Below are positions 9,041-18,027 of a stretch of DNA of 64,000 nucleotides, piece by piece (position 1 is the first letter of the stretch; each line of letters opens with the position of its first letter). The DNA comes from S015-6 sp964479535 (lineage in GTDB: Bacteria > Desulfobacterota > DSWW01). The position numbers and the translations under genes were made by a program. Location: contig CAYZMM010000006.1 of NCBI GenBank assembly GCA_964479535.1, positions 1 through 64,000 of the forward strand. The letters are read 5' to 3'. The notes beneath the pieces were generated by a model. The model was not told the origin of the DNA and did no database searches. It saw only the letters and a list, made by a program, of their open reading frames with translations.

Positions 9041-11224
9041 GTGGAAACTCCATCGGCCATGAGAGCGCGGTGGCTCGTCTTCCTGCTGGTTCTCTCCGCC
9101 CTCGTGCTGGCCCACGTCCCGGGCTTGCCGGCTGCAGGCACGGCTGCGGCCCAGGAGGATGTGGAAGAGAGGCCTCTTCCGCCCGACACCGTCCGGGTGG
9201 AAGCGGATTCGCTCAGCTTCGATCAGCAGGAGATGGCCGGGACCGCCACGGGCGACGTGAGGATCCTTTACGGGGACACGGTGCTGGAGGCGGAGGAGGT
9301 CTTCCTCGATCTGGACGACAAGAGCAGCTACGCGAGCCAGAGCGTGCGGCTCCTCCAGGGCAGGGACATCCTGACGTGCGACCGGCTGCAGTATCACTGG
9401 GAATCCCAGACCGGCAGCCTGGAGGGGGGTGAGCTCCTCTTCAAGGAGACGGGGTACTTCATCCGCGCCGACCTGCTCGAGAAGACCGGGCAGGACACGT
9501 ACGAGGTGGAGAACGGAACCTTCACGACCTGCGACTGCCCTTCCCCGGAGGACCGGGTTCCCTGGGAGATGCGCGCCCGCGAGGGCGAGATCACCCTGGG
9601 CGGGTACGCAAAGGTCAGGAAGGCGACGTTCCACGTCCTCGGCGTGCCCGTCCTCTATCTTCCCCGCGGATACGTGCCGGTGAAGATCGATCGAGAGTCC
9701 GGCTTTCTCGTCCCCGGGATCGGTCAGTCCGGAAGAAACGGCTGGGAATTCCTGCTCCCCTACTACTGGGCGATCAACGCGAGCTACGACGCGACCTTCC
9801 TGCTCGAAGGCCTCACGAAGAGGGGAGCCAAACCGGGGGTGGAGTTCCGATATCGACCGAGCAGGAACACGACCGGTACGTGGAACGCGAGCATGCTCTA
9901 TGACATGGAGGTCGACGATCTCCGTTACGGCCTGCGGGCGGAACACTCCCAGGAAATCTCCTCCTCCTTCTACGACAAGCTCGACCTGCGCGTGGTGTCG
10001 GACAACGACTACACGGAGGACTTTCCCTGGGAGGTTGCGAGCCCTTCCGACCGTATCCTGGTGAGCCGGGGGACCGTGGGCTTCCATCGGGGCAGCTTCC
10101 ACACGACCCTGGAAGGGACCTTCGCGGACCTGGTGGCCGAAACCGGCGGCGACAGGGTTCCGCAGCGCATGCCGCACGTCCATGTGGACTTCGTCCGCAG
10201 CCCGGTGGGGTTCCCCTGGCTGTCCCTGGGGTGGCGTTCCGAGGCGGTTCACTTCCTGGATGAAATGGGCAACAAGAGGTGGCGGCAACAGATCTTCCCG
10301 CAGGGACAGGTTCTGCTCAGCCCTGCAAAGGGCCTGTCCCTGAAGGGAGGCGTGGGCCTCCGCGAGATCCTCTCGCAGTACGTTGAAGACGGTTTCGGCG
10401 GCGACGGGACCCAGCACCGCACTCTGCTGGAGACCGGTGCCGAGGCGGAGGGCACCGTGGGGAGGGTCTTTCGGTGGGGGGCTTATCGCCTCGTCCATCT
10501 GGTCCGGCCGAGGGTGCGGTACCAGTACATCCACGAGATCGATTCCGACCCCTTCCCGGTCGTCATGGACGGGCTCGATTTCCTCCGGACCCGCAACTTC
10601 CTCACCTACAGCATCGGCACGAGCCTGTGGGGCAGAAGGGAGGGGCCCCTGGCGTCCGGGGAGAGGGGGATGATGGGAGATCTCTACGTGGCGCAGAGCA
10701 TCGACCTGGACCAGGACCCTGTGGAATCGCCCAGCCGGAGACTCTTCTCCGACGTTCGGGTCCGCTGCCGGCTGCGGCCGCGCCCGTGGCTCGGCCTCCG
10801 GGCGGACCTGCAAATCGACCCGTACGACGGGTCGCTGAGAGCCTTGGAGGTGGGGACTTCCCTTCGCGACAAGCGGGATCGGTTCGGCCTGGACGTAGGG
10901 TTCCTCGAGCACGAGGAACACCGGGTCGATCCCCTGACGCGGGTGGAGTTGTGGGACGCCTACAACCTGGTCTATCGGTTTCCGGGGATCGATCAGACAT
11001 TACGGTCCCGGGTTCGGGCCCGTATCACGGACCGCTGGTCCGCCTCTCTGGACACCCTTTACCTGATCGAGCTGTCGGGCAAGATCGAGAACCACCTCAC
11101 CGTTGCCTACCTCTCCGCCTGCGACTGCTGGTCGGTGGAGCTGAAGATGAATCAGACGGTCCGGCCGGACGATGTCAGCTTCTCGGTCCTGTTCCGGCTG
11201 ACCGGCCTCGGCTCCTATGATTAG
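9041..11224 (+). CDS. lptD: LPS-assembly protein LptD (OstA)
   Basis: About 727 residues. A signal peptide (MRARWLVFLLVLSALVLAHV...AAA) is followed by an OstA/LptA-like beta-jellyroll (VRVEADSLSFDQQ...GDVRILYGDTVLEAEEV, residues 50-160) and a long beta-barrel domain rich in alternating aromatic strands. Two Cys pairs, TTCDCP near residue 165 and SACDCW near the C-terminus, sit where LptD forms its inter-domain disulfides. It inserts LPS into the outer leaflet of the outer membrane. GTG at 9041 is chosen because GGAGAGG lies ten bases upstream; ATG at 9059 would also keep the signal peptide. Its place in the exbB operon and near the LPS cluster supports the call. Confidence 0.9.
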   Translation: METPSAMRARWLVFLLVLSALVLAHVPGLPAAGTAAAQEDVEERPLPPDTVRVEADSLSFDQQEMAGTATGDVRILYGDTVLEAEEVFLDLDDKSSYASQSVRLLQGRDILTCDRLQYHWESQTGSLEGGELLFKETGYFIRADLLEKTGQDTYEVENGTFTTCDCPSPEDRVPWEMRAREGEITLGGYAKVRKATFHVLGVPVLYLPRGYVPVKIDRESGFLVPGIGQSGRNGWEFLLPYYWAINASYDATFLLEGLTKRGAKPGVEFRYRPSRNTTGTWNASMLYDMEVDDLRYGLRAEHSQEISSSFYDKLDLRVVSDNDYTEDFPWEVASPSDRILVSRGTVGFHRGSFHTTLEGTFADLVAETGGDRVPQRMPHVHVDFVRSPVGFPWLSLGWRSEAVHFLDEMGNKRWRQQIFPQGQVLLSPAKGLSLKGGVGLREILSQYVEDGFGGDGTQHRTLLETGAEAEGTVGRVFRWGAYRLVHLVRPRVRYQYIHEIDSDPFPVVMDGLDFLRTRNFLTYSIGTSLWGRREGPLASGERGMMGDLYVAQSIDLDQDPVESPSRRLFSDVRVRCRLRPRPWLGLRADLQIDPYDGSLRALEVGTSLRDKRDRFGLDVGFLEHEEHRVDPLTRVELWDAYNLVYRFPGIDQTLRSRVRARITDRWSASLDTLYLIELSGKIENHLTVAYLSACDCWSVELKMNQTVRPDDVSFSVLFRLTGLGSYD

Positions 11225-11233
11225 AACTGCGGC

Positions 11234-11260
11234 TTGACGGGCGGGACGGCTTCACATAAT
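11234..11260 (+). promoter_or_regulatory. Possible promoter upstream of the rml cluster
   Basis: TTGACG (11234-11239) and CATAAT (11255-11260) are close to sigma70 boxes but the spacer is short (15 bases). This 180-base gap between lptD and rmlA also has an imperfect inverted repeat ending in CTCCGGTTTTC near 11305, possibly the lptD terminator or an attenuator. Both readings are tentative. Confidence 0.3.
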
Positions 11261-11407
11261 CTGGACCGAAGGAGACGGTGCCGAAAGATAACCCTCCGGT
11301 TTTCTTGATTAAAAGTTGCCAGCTCCACTCAAGGAAGAACGATTCCCGGCCGATCTCCGGGTAGGGCTTCGACCTTGCCCGGCGATTCAGGAAGAAAGGA
11401 GAGCTTC

Positions 11408-12484
11408 TTGAAAGGACTCGTGCTCAGCGGTGGTGAAGGGACGCGACTGCGGCCGATCACGCACACCAGTGCCAAACAGCTGATCCCGGTGGCGAACAAG
11501 CCGGTCCTCTTTTACGGGCTGGAGGCGATCCGGGAGGCGGGCATCACCGAGGTGGGCATCATCGTCGGGCAGACCTGGAAGGAGATCGAGGATGCGGCCG
11601 GAGACGGGTCCCGCTGGGGCCTGAAGATCACCTATATCCCCCAGGAGGCGCCGCTGGGGCTCGCCCATGCCGTGTTGACGGCCGAGGAGTTCATCGCCGA
11701 CGAGCCCTTTGTCATGTATCTGGGGGACAACATCCTGAAAGACGGCATCAAGGACCTGGCGGATGCGTTCCGGAAGGGGCGGCCCAACTCCCAGATCCAG
11801 CTCGTCAGCGTTCCGAACCCGAGCCAGTTCGGCGTGGCGGAGCTTCGGGACGGAAGGGTGGTTCGACTGGAAGAGAAACCGAAGGCTCCCATGAGCGACC
11901 TTGCGTTGACCGGCGTGTACATGTTCGATGCGAACATCTTCGAGGCGGCCAGGGCGATCCGACCCTCCTGGCGGAACGAGCTGGAGATCACGGATGCCAT
12001 TCAGTGGCTCATCGATCACGGGTACGAGGTGGTGCCCCATCTCGTGACCGGGTGGTGGAAGGACACGGGGAAGCTGGAAGACATGCTGGAGGCGAACCGC
12101 CTCATCCTGGACACGATCGATGAACGGCTCGAGGGGGACGTGGACGAGGCGTCCACGATCCAGTTCCGGGTGATCATCGAGAAGGGCGCTCAGGTCCAGA
12201 GCAGCGTCATTCGGGGGCCGGTCATCATCGGTGCGGGGACCTGCATCCGAAACGCCTATGTAGGGCCCTTCACGAGCATCGATGCCAGCTGCAGGGTCGA
12301 GAACGTGGAAATCCAGCACAGCATCGTCTGCCAGAACACGGTCATCCAGGACCTTCCTTCCCAGAGGACCCTGCGCATCGAAGACAGCCTGATCGGAACG
12401 AACGTGGAAATTGTGCGAACGGACCGCAAGCCGAAGGCACACCGCCTGCTGCTGGGAGATTCCAGCAAGGTGGAGCTGCTATGA
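11408..12484 (+). CDS. Glucose-1-phosphate thymidylyltransferase, long form
   Basis: 358 residues. The N-terminal nucleotidyltransferase domain has LVLSGGEGTRLRPITHTSAK, GLAHAVLTAEEF, YLGDN and a TGWWKDTGK segment. The C-terminal third (IEKGAQVQSSVIRGPVIIGAG...) looks like a left-handed beta-helix. This long architecture resembles the StrD/actinomycete-type dTDP-glucose synthases more than the short RmlA of about 290 residues. It makes dTDP-glucose for the next two genes. The start is TTG at 11408 after AAGGAG; a longer in-frame TTG at 11375 lacks a good ribosome site. It overlaps rmlB by four bases. Confidence 0.87.
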   Translation: MKGLVLSGGEGTRLRPITHTSAKQLIPVANKPVLFYGLEAIREAGITEVGIIVGQTWKEIEDAAGDGSRWGLKITYIPQEAPLGLAHAVLTAEEFIADEPFVMYLGDNILKDGIKDLADAFRKGRPNSQIQLVSVPNPSQFGVAELRDGRVVRLEEKPKAPMSDLALTGVYMFDANIFEAARAIRPSWRNELEITDAIQWLIDHGYEVVPHLVTGWWKDTGKLEDMLEANRLILDTIDERLEGDVDEASTIQFRVIIEKGAQVQSSVIRGPVIIGAGTCIRNAYVGPFTSIDASCRVENVEIQHSIVCQNTVIQDLPSQRTLRIEDSLIGTNVEIVRTDRKPKAHRLLLGDSSKVELL

Positions 12485-13491
12485 AGATTCTGGTTACGGG
12501 CGGGGCAGGGTTCATCGGCTCCAATTTCGTCCGGTACATGCTCGACGCTCATCCTGACGACGAGGTGGTGAACCTGGATCTGCTGACCTATGCGGGCAAC
12601 CTGGAGAACCTGGCGGGCCTGGAGGAACGCGGGAACTACCGCTTCGTCCGGGGAGACATTTCGGACGGGGCCCTGCTGAACAGGCTCTTCGCTCAGGGCG
12701 TGGACGCAGTGGTCAACTTTGCTGCCGAGAGCCACGTGGACCGCAGCATCGAGGACCCGGGCCACTTCCTCAACACGAACATCCTGGGGACGCAGGCCCT
12801 TCTCGAGGCGGCGAGAGGATACGAGATCAGCCGCTTCCTTCAGATCTCCACCGACGAGGTCTACGGGTCCTTGGGGGAAGGAGAGGCGGGATTCACCGAG
12901 GAGAGCCCTGCGGCGCCGAACAGCCCGTACTCGGCGAGCAAGGCGGCGGCCGACCTCCTGTGCCGCGCCTACTGGAAGACGTACGGCCTTCCTGTGGTCG
13001 TGACACGTTGCTCGAACAACTACGGCCCCTACCAGTTTCCGGAAAAGCTGATCCCCCTGTTCATCACCAACGCCCTTGCCGACGAGCCGCTTCCGGTCTA
13101 CGGGGACGGACTGTACGTTCGAGACTGGATCCACGTGCGGGACCACTGCGCCGCACTCGATCGGGCGCTTCGAGAGGGAGCCGACGGCGAGATCTACAAC
13201 ATCGGTGCGGACGAGGAGAAGAACAATCTGGAGATCACCCGTACGATCCTCGAGAGGCTCGGCAAGGACGCCGGCCTCATACGCCACGTGAAGGACAGGC
13301 CTGGGCACGACCGACGGTATGCAATCGACAGCTCGAAGATACGCGAGGAACTCGGATGGAGGCCTGCCACGGCCTTTCGAGACGGTATGATGGACACCAT
13401 CGACTGGTACATCCGGAACGAGTCCTGGTGGAGGAAGATCAAGAGCGGAGAATACCGGCAATACTACGAGCGCATGTACGGGAATCGTTGA
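12481..13491 (+). CDS. rmlB: dTDP-glucose 4,6-dehydratase
   Basis: 336-residue extended short-chain dehydrogenase: GGAGFIGSNFVRYML binds NAD, STDEVYG carries the catalytic Thr/Asp/Glu trio, and YSASKAA has the YxxxK pair. It converts dTDP-glucose to dTDP-4-keto-6-deoxyglucose. Its ATG overlaps the thymidylyltransferase stop, and rmlD follows 25 bases later. The set lacks a visible rmlC epimerase, so either that gene is elsewhere or the product is not dTDP-rhamnose. Confidence 0.93.
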   Translation: MKILVTGGAGFIGSNFVRYMLDAHPDDEVVNLDLLTYAGNLENLAGLEERGNYRFVRGDISDGALLNRLFAQGVDAVVNFAAESHVDRSIEDPGHFLNTNILGTQALLEAARGYEISRFLQISTDEVYGSLGEGEAGFTEESPAAPNSPYSASKAAADLLCRAYWKTYGLPVVVTRCSNNYGPYQFPEKLIPLFITNALADEPLPVYGDGLYVRDWIHVRDHCAALDRALREGADGEIYNIGADEEKNNLEITRTILERLGKDAGLIRHVKDRPGHDRRYAIDSSKIREELGWRPATAFRDGMMDTIDWYIRNESWWRKIKSGEYRQYYERMYGNR

Positions 13492-13516
13492 TCCGCCGCA
13501 ATCGGGAACAGGGATC

Positions 13517-14353
13517 TTGAAAATACTCGTTTCTGGATCGAAGGGCATGCTGGGTACCGATCTGATGCGCGTTCTGGGGTCCGCCCACTCGGTGATCGGG
13601 GTGGACCTGGACGAGCTCGACATTGCCGATGCCCGTGCGGTCGAGGAGAGGGTCGCAGACGAGGCTCCGGACGTGCTGATCAATGCCGCTGCCTACACCG
13701 ATGTGGACCGGAGCGAGGAGGAGGGGGAACGGGCCTTTCGGGTCAATGCGGAGGGAGCCGCCAATCTTGCCGCGGCCTGCAGAAAGGCCCGGGTGCGGCT
13801 GGTCCATGTGAGCACCGACTACGTGTTCGACGGAAGGAAGACGAGCGCTTACGCGGAAGAGGACCTGCCCGGACCGCTGGGGGTCTACGGGCGTTCCAAG
13901 TGGGAAGGGGAGGAGAGGATCCGGAGGGTGCTGCCCCAGGCCTGCGTGGTCAGAACGGCCTGGCTCTACGGAAAGGCGGGAAGGAACTTCGTGAAGGCGA
14001 TTCTGGGGCAGGCCGAGCAGAAGGACCGGCTGCGCGTCGTGGACGACCAGAAGGGCTCGCCCACCTACACGTTCGACCTGGCCGCAGCGCTCCAGGAGGC
14101 GGCGGAGAAAGGGCTCCAGGGCACATACCATGTGACCAACGGGGGGGCCTGCAGCTGGCTGGCGTTCGCCGAGAAGATCCTGGAGTTGGCGGGCAGGAAA
14201 GGCGTGAAGGTGGTGCCCATCTCCAGCGCGGATCTGGGAAGGCCCGCCCCGCGGCCGGCGAACTCGGTTCTCGACTGCGGGAAGTTCGAGCGTGCAACGG
14301 GGATGAAGCTGCGGAGCTGGCAGGAGGCGCTGGCTGGCTATCTTTCCGAGTGA
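13517..14353 (+). CDS. rmlD: dTDP-4-dehydrorhamnose reductase
   Basis: 278 residues, family RmlD/RfbD. It has the N-terminal Rossmann motif GSKGMLGTDLM, INAAAYTDVDRSE, HVSTDYVFDG and the YGRSKWEGE catalytic YxxxK. The start is TTG at 13517, after AACAGGGA. It reduces dTDP-4-keto-rhamnose with NAD(P)H. The following UDP-sugar gene is 22 bases away, so the nucleotide-sugar genes form one cluster. Confidence 0.9.
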   Translation: MKILVSGSKGMLGTDLMRVLGSAHSVIGVDLDELDIADARAVEERVADEAPDVLINAAAYTDVDRSEEEGERAFRVNAEGAANLAAACRKARVRLVHVSTDYVFDGRKTSAYAEEDLPGPLGVYGRSKWEGEERIRRVLPQACVVRTAWLYGKAGRNFVKAILGQAEQKDRLRVVDDQKGSPTYTFDLAAALQEAAEKGLQGTYHVTNGGACSWLAFAEKILELAGRKGVKVVPISSADLGRPAPRPANSVLDCGKFERATGMKLRSWQEALAGYLSE

Positions 14354-14375
14354 CCGGGGAAGGACGAACGAAATC

Positions 14376-15332
14376 ATGGAAAGGGTGTTGATTACCGGAG
14401 GGGCGGGCTTCATCGGGTCCCATCTCTGCGAACGGTTCCTGGCCGAGGGGTTCGAGGTGTACGCCATGGACAACCTGATTACAGGGTCTGTGCAGAACAT
14501 CGCCGAGCTGTTCGAGGAGGAGAGGTTCCATTTCGTCAAGCAGGACGTGACCGAGTACCTGTACCTGAAAGGGGATGTCGACTACATCCTTCACTTCGCT
14601 TCGCCCGCAAGCCCGATCGACTACCAGCAGCTTCCGATCCAGACCCTCAAGGTCGGCTCCCTGGGCACGCACAAGGCACTGGGGCTGGCAAAAGAGAAGA
14701 AGGCCCGTTTCCTGCTCGCCTCCACATCCGAGACGTACGGGGACCCGCTGGTCCACCCGCAGCCGGAGACCTACTGGGGGAACGTCAACCCGGTGGGACC
14801 CCGGGGTGTGTACGACGAGGCGAAGCGATTCGCCGAGGCCCTCACCATGGCCTATCACAATTACCACGACATGGACACGCGTATCGTTCGGATCTTCAAC
14901 ACCTACGGGCCGCGCATGCGCATCAACGACGGAAGGGTGGTTCCGACGCTGCTGCCCCAGGCCCTTCGGGGTGAGGACCTGACCGTCTTTGGAGACGGCT
15001 CCCAGACGCGAAGCTTCTGCTATATTTCCGATCTCGTCGACGGGATCTGGAGGCTGCTCCTTCATACGGATTACAACGGACCGGTCAATCTGGGCAACCC
15101 GCAGGAGATGTCCATCCTCGAGTTCGCCAAGGAGATCGTGCGGATCACCGGTTCAGAGAGCAAGATCGTTTTCAAGGGGCTGCCCGTGGATGACCCGAAG
15201 GTCCGGCAGCCCGACATCACCCTGGCCAGAAGACTGCTCGACTGGGAGCCGAAGGTTTCTTTCGAGGACGGGATTCGAGAGACACTCGACTATTTCCGGC
15301 AGGTACCGGAAGCGAAACAGAACCGGAGTTGA
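14376..15332 (+). CDS. UDP-glucuronate decarboxylase (UDP-xylose synthase) family
   Basis: 318-residue short-chain dehydrogenase with VLITGGAGFIGSHLCERF, the family-specific HFASPASPIDY, STSETYGDP and the YDEAK catalytic pair; NTYGPRMRINDGRVV is also characteristic. The family decarboxylates UDP-glucuronate to UDP-xylose. The enzyme is soluble and would feed LPS or exopolysaccharide synthesis with rmlABD. A related 4,6-dehydratase activity cannot be excluded without modelling. Confidence 0.85.
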   Translation: MERVLITGGAGFIGSHLCERFLAEGFEVYAMDNLITGSVQNIAELFEEERFHFVKQDVTEYLYLKGDVDYILHFASPASPIDYQQLPIQTLKVGSLGTHKALGLAKEKKARFLLASTSETYGDPLVHPQPETYWGNVNPVGPRGVYDEAKRFAEALTMAYHNYHDMDTRIVRIFNTYGPRMRINDGRVVPTLLPQALRGEDLTVFGDGSQTRSFCYISDLVDGIWRLLLHTDYNGPVNLGNPQEMSILEFAKEIVRITGSESKIVFKGLPVDDPKVRQPDITLARRLLDWEPKVSFEDGIRETLDYFRQVPEAKQNRS

Positions 15333-15399
15333 CGTGGATTCGACGAGATTCGGGAATCCTGGCGCATCCCCGCCCCCGTCAGGAAAGGAAGGAAACGAG

Positions 15400-16032
15400 G
15401 TGAACGAGACGACGAGCAAGAATCGCGAAAAACCGAAACAGAAATCGACCTTCAGAGAGTACACCGAGGCGATCCTCATCGCCCTCGTCCTTGCCTTCGT
15501 GATTCGTTCCTTCATCGTCCAGGCCTTCAAGATTCCTTCCGGTTCCATGATTCCCACGCTGCTGGTGGGTGATCACATCCTCGTGAACAAGTTCGTCTTC
15601 GGCCCCCAGATTCCCTTCACCCGGATCCGGCTCTTCTCCCTGCAGAGGCCGAAGCGGGGGGAAGTGGTGGTGTTCCTGGAACCAACGGAGAGGAAGAAGG
15701 ACTTCATCAAGCGGGTCATCGGGTTGCCCGGGGAGACGATCGAGGTGATCGACCGGAAGGTCCACATCAACGGCAAACCGCTGGAAGAAGACGAGTACGC
15801 CTACTACGCGAGCTCGAGGTACGTGCGCGGGCTGGACAACTACGGCCCGATCAAGATTCCGGAGGACGCTTATTTCATGATGGGGGACAACCGCGAGAAC
15901 AGCTCCGACAGTCGCGTCTGGGGGCCTGTTCCGTTCGAGCTGATGAAGGGAAAGGCCTTCATGATCTACTGGTCATGGAACGGTCCGCGCCGCAATGTCC
16001 GCTGGAGCAGGATCGGCGACCTGATCCATTGA
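15400..16032 (+). CDS. lepB: Signal peptidase I
   Basis: About 210 residues. One N-terminal membrane span (AILIALVLAFVIRSFIVQAF) leads to the catalytic Ser box IPSGSMIPTLLVGDH; the general-base Lys is in FIKRVIGLPGE, and the conserved GDNRENSSDSR follows. It cleaves signal peptides at the outer face of the inner membrane. The start is GTG at 15400 behind GGAAAGGAAGG; the reading frame is open further upstream but without motifs. The length is that of minimal one-span LepB proteins. Confidence 0.92.
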   Translation: MNETTSKNREKPKQKSTFREYTEAILIALVLAFVIRSFIVQAFKIPSGSMIPTLLVGDHILVNKFVFGPQIPFTRIRLFSLQRPKRGEVVVFLEPTERKKDFIKRVIGLPGETIEVIDRKVHINGKPLEEDEYAYYASSRYVRGLDNYGPIKIPEDAYFMMGDNRENSSDSRVWGPVPFELMKGKAFMIYWSWNGPRRNVRWSRIGDLIH

Positions 16033-16047
16033 TCGGAGGGGGGATCT

Positions 16048-17385
16048 TTGAGAACGTCGGATTACCTCTTCACCAAAGCCCTGCTGGTCGATCCGGGGAA
16101 CGGCACGTTCGGGCAGCGGGACCTGCTCGTGCGGGACGGGCGCGTCGAGGCGACGGCGCCGAGCCTGGCCCCCTACTCGGAATGGAAGAGGCCCGGGGGC
16201 CCGCTCGAAATCTACGACCTGAACGGGATGGCCCTGTTCCCGGGGCTGGTGGATATCCACGTTCACCTCCGGGTTCCCGGCCAGGAGCACAAAGAGGACC
16301 TGGTGACGGGGACGAGTGCGGCAGCGGCAGGTGGATTCACCTCGGTCGTGGCCATGCCGAACACGCGACCGTGTCTGGATCGTTCTTCCGTGATAACGAA
16401 TCTCAGGAAACAGATCGCCTCCGGGACAGCGGTTCGGGTCTATCTTGCGGCAGCGGTCACCCGCGGCCAGAAGGGAAGGAGCCTGGTCCCGATGGAGTCC
16501 CTCCGACGAGCGGGCGTGATCGCCTTCTCGGACGACGGGCGTCCGGTCATGGATGCGAGACTTGCGAGGCTGGCCATGCAGAGGGCGAGAGATCTCGGGT
16601 GTCCGACGATCTCGCACTGTGAGGACGATCGCCTTGCTCTCGGGGGGGTGGTGCAGGAGGGGGAGGTGGCCGCAGCCCTGGGCGTCAAGGGCATCCCTGC
16701 GGCAGCGGAAGACGTGATGACGGCGAGAGATCTGGCCCTGGCGTGGGACACGGGAGCGCATCTGCACCTGGCCCACGTGAGTACAGGGAAATCGATCGGG
16801 ATGATCCGGGTCGCGAAAGAGAAGGGGATCCGTGTAACCGCCGAGGTCACCCCCCACCACCTGGTTCTGGACGAGAAGGCGGTCCTCGAGCATGGCGCGA
16901 ACGCCAAGATGAATCCGCCCCTTCGAAAGCCGGAGGATCTGCTCGCCCTCCAGGAGGGCCTTCGTGACGGGACCGTGGACGCGGTGGCGAGCGACCATGC
17001 CCCCCATCATGCCGACGAGAAGGCCGCCGGACTCGAGGAAGCGCCGTTCGGTGTGATCGGGCTGGAAACGACCCTGCCGCTGGTGCTCTCGCTCGTGGAG
17101 AAGGGGTGTATCCGTCTCGAGCGGGCGGTCGAGCTGCTGACCACCGGTCCGGGGGGGGCAATGGGTCTCGACGCCGGAACCCTGGGCGTGGGCGAGCCGG
17201 CGGATCTGGTGATTGCGGACCTGGATCGAACCTTTCGGGTCGATGTCCGTTCCTTCCGGTCCAAGGCGAGGAATTGCCCCTTCGACGGCTGGTCGCTGAA
17301 GGGTCGGGCCCTTCTCACGATGGTGGGGGGCCAGGTCCTTTATGAAGACGGGGAATGCCTCGAGAGTCGGGTAACGAGAGGCTAA
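16048..17385 (+). CDS. pyrC: Dihydroorotase, class I
   Basis: 445 residues of the amidohydrolase superfamily. DIHVHLRVPGQEHKED supplies the HxH zinc pair, SHCEDD and LAHVSTGKS further ligands, and VASDHAPHH the catalytic Asp. Closes carbamoyl-aspartate to dihydroorotate in pyrimidine synthesis. The usual HLREPG reads HLRVPG here, a substitution outside the metal ligands. The start is TTG at 16048 behind a purine-rich GGAGGGGGG. No pyrB is adjacent. Confidence 0.9.
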   Translation: MRTSDYLFTKALLVDPGNGTFGQRDLLVRDGRVEATAPSLAPYSEWKRPGGPLEIYDLNGMALFPGLVDIHVHLRVPGQEHKEDLVTGTSAAAAGGFTSVVAMPNTRPCLDRSSVITNLRKQIASGTAVRVYLAAAVTRGQKGRSLVPMESLRRAGVIAFSDDGRPVMDARLARLAMQRARDLGCPTISHCEDDRLALGGVVQEGEVAAALGVKGIPAAAEDVMTARDLALAWDTGAHLHLAHVSTGKSIGMIRVAKEKGIRVTAEVTPHHLVLDEKAVLEHGANAKMNPPLRKPEDLLALQEGLRDGTVDAVASDHAPHHADEKAAGLEEAPFGVIGLETTLPLVLSLVEKGCIRLERAVELLTTGPGGAMGLDAGTLGVGEPADLVIADLDRTFRVDVRSFRSKARNCPFDGWSLKGRALLTMVGGQVLYEDGECLESRVTRG

Positions 17386-17435
17386 CCGAAGAACCGACAG
17401 GCAGGGGGAGGGCTCCTGCAGACGAAGAGGATGAG

Positions 17436-17909
17436 ATGGACCGAGTTCCCATGACACAGGAAGGGTATGAAGCACGGATGGCCGAGCTCAAGCGGCTCAA
17501 GACCAAGGACCGATACGAGATTGCCAAGGAAATCGAGGTCGCGAGGGCCCACGGTGACTTGAGCGAGAATGCGGAATACGAGGCCGCCAAGGACAAGCAG
17601 GGCCACATCGAGGCGAAGATTCGGGACCTGGAGGACAAGCTGGCCCGGGCGGAGGTGATCGACCCGTCGAAGCTCGAGTCGGACAAGGTCGTGTTCGGTG
17701 CCACCGTCGTCCTGGAGGACATGGACACCGGGGAGGAGATCCGCGTCCAGATCGTCGGCCCGGAGGAGGGGGATGCGAAACAGGGAAGGATCTCGGTCCA
17801 TTCGCCCATGGCGCGCGCCCTGATCGGCAAGGAAGTGGAGGACGAAGCCGTTGTCAGAGCGCCCGGCGGGACCCGGTCCTACGAGGTGAAGGAGATTCGT
17901 TTCTGCTGA
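17436..17909 (+). CDS. greA: Transcription elongation factor GreA
   Basis: 157 residues with the standard GreA plan: an N-terminal antiparallel coiled coil whose tip carries the acidic loop (HGDLSENAEYEAAKDKQ), then an FKBP-like C-terminal domain (VVFGATVVLEDMDTGEE). It rescues backtracked RNA polymerase by stimulating transcript cleavage. ATG at 17436 has GAAGAGGA upstream; a longer in-frame start exists inside the end of pyrC but adds a low-complexity N-terminus. Confidence 0.95.
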   Translation: MDRVPMTQEGYEARMAELKRLKTKDRYEIAKEIEVARAHGDLSENAEYEAAKDKQGHIEAKIRDLEDKLARAEVIDPSKLESDKVVFGATVVLEDMDTGEEIRVQIVGPEEGDAKQGRISVHSPMARALIGKEVEDEAVVRAPGGTRSYEVKEIRFC

Positions 17910-17929
17910 AAACCCGGTCCGTTACGTTT

Positions 17930-18010
17930 CCCGCAGCAAAAAGGCCTAAACCTTTGCACGGAAGCTGCCGATCCTAGGGAGGATCTGGAGAAGGAAGCCC
18001 GTCTTCCCCC
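17930..18010 (+). promoter_or_regulatory. Hairpin-rich leader of the DUF5658 gene
   Basis: Between greA and the next gene the transcript could fold into successive stems. GCAGC/GCTGC encloses AAAGG-CCTAAA-CCTTT; next come GATCCT-AGGG-AGGATC (perfect six-base stem, four-base loop) and GGAAG-CCCGT-CTTCC. There is no U-run, so these are not simple terminators. No known riboswitch consensus was recognised; a GEMM (c-di-GMP) core was looked for and not found. Confidence 0.35.
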
Positions 18011-18027
18011 GGGGAGGAGCCGCTGAC

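Noticed and set aside
17920..18010. GEMM (c-di-GMP) riboswitch upstream of DUF5658
   Set aside because: A GGCCTAAACC-TTTGCAC stretch resembles part of the Vc2 riboswitch, but the conserved core GCAAA...GACGCAAAGCC and the tetraloop/receptor arrangement are absent.
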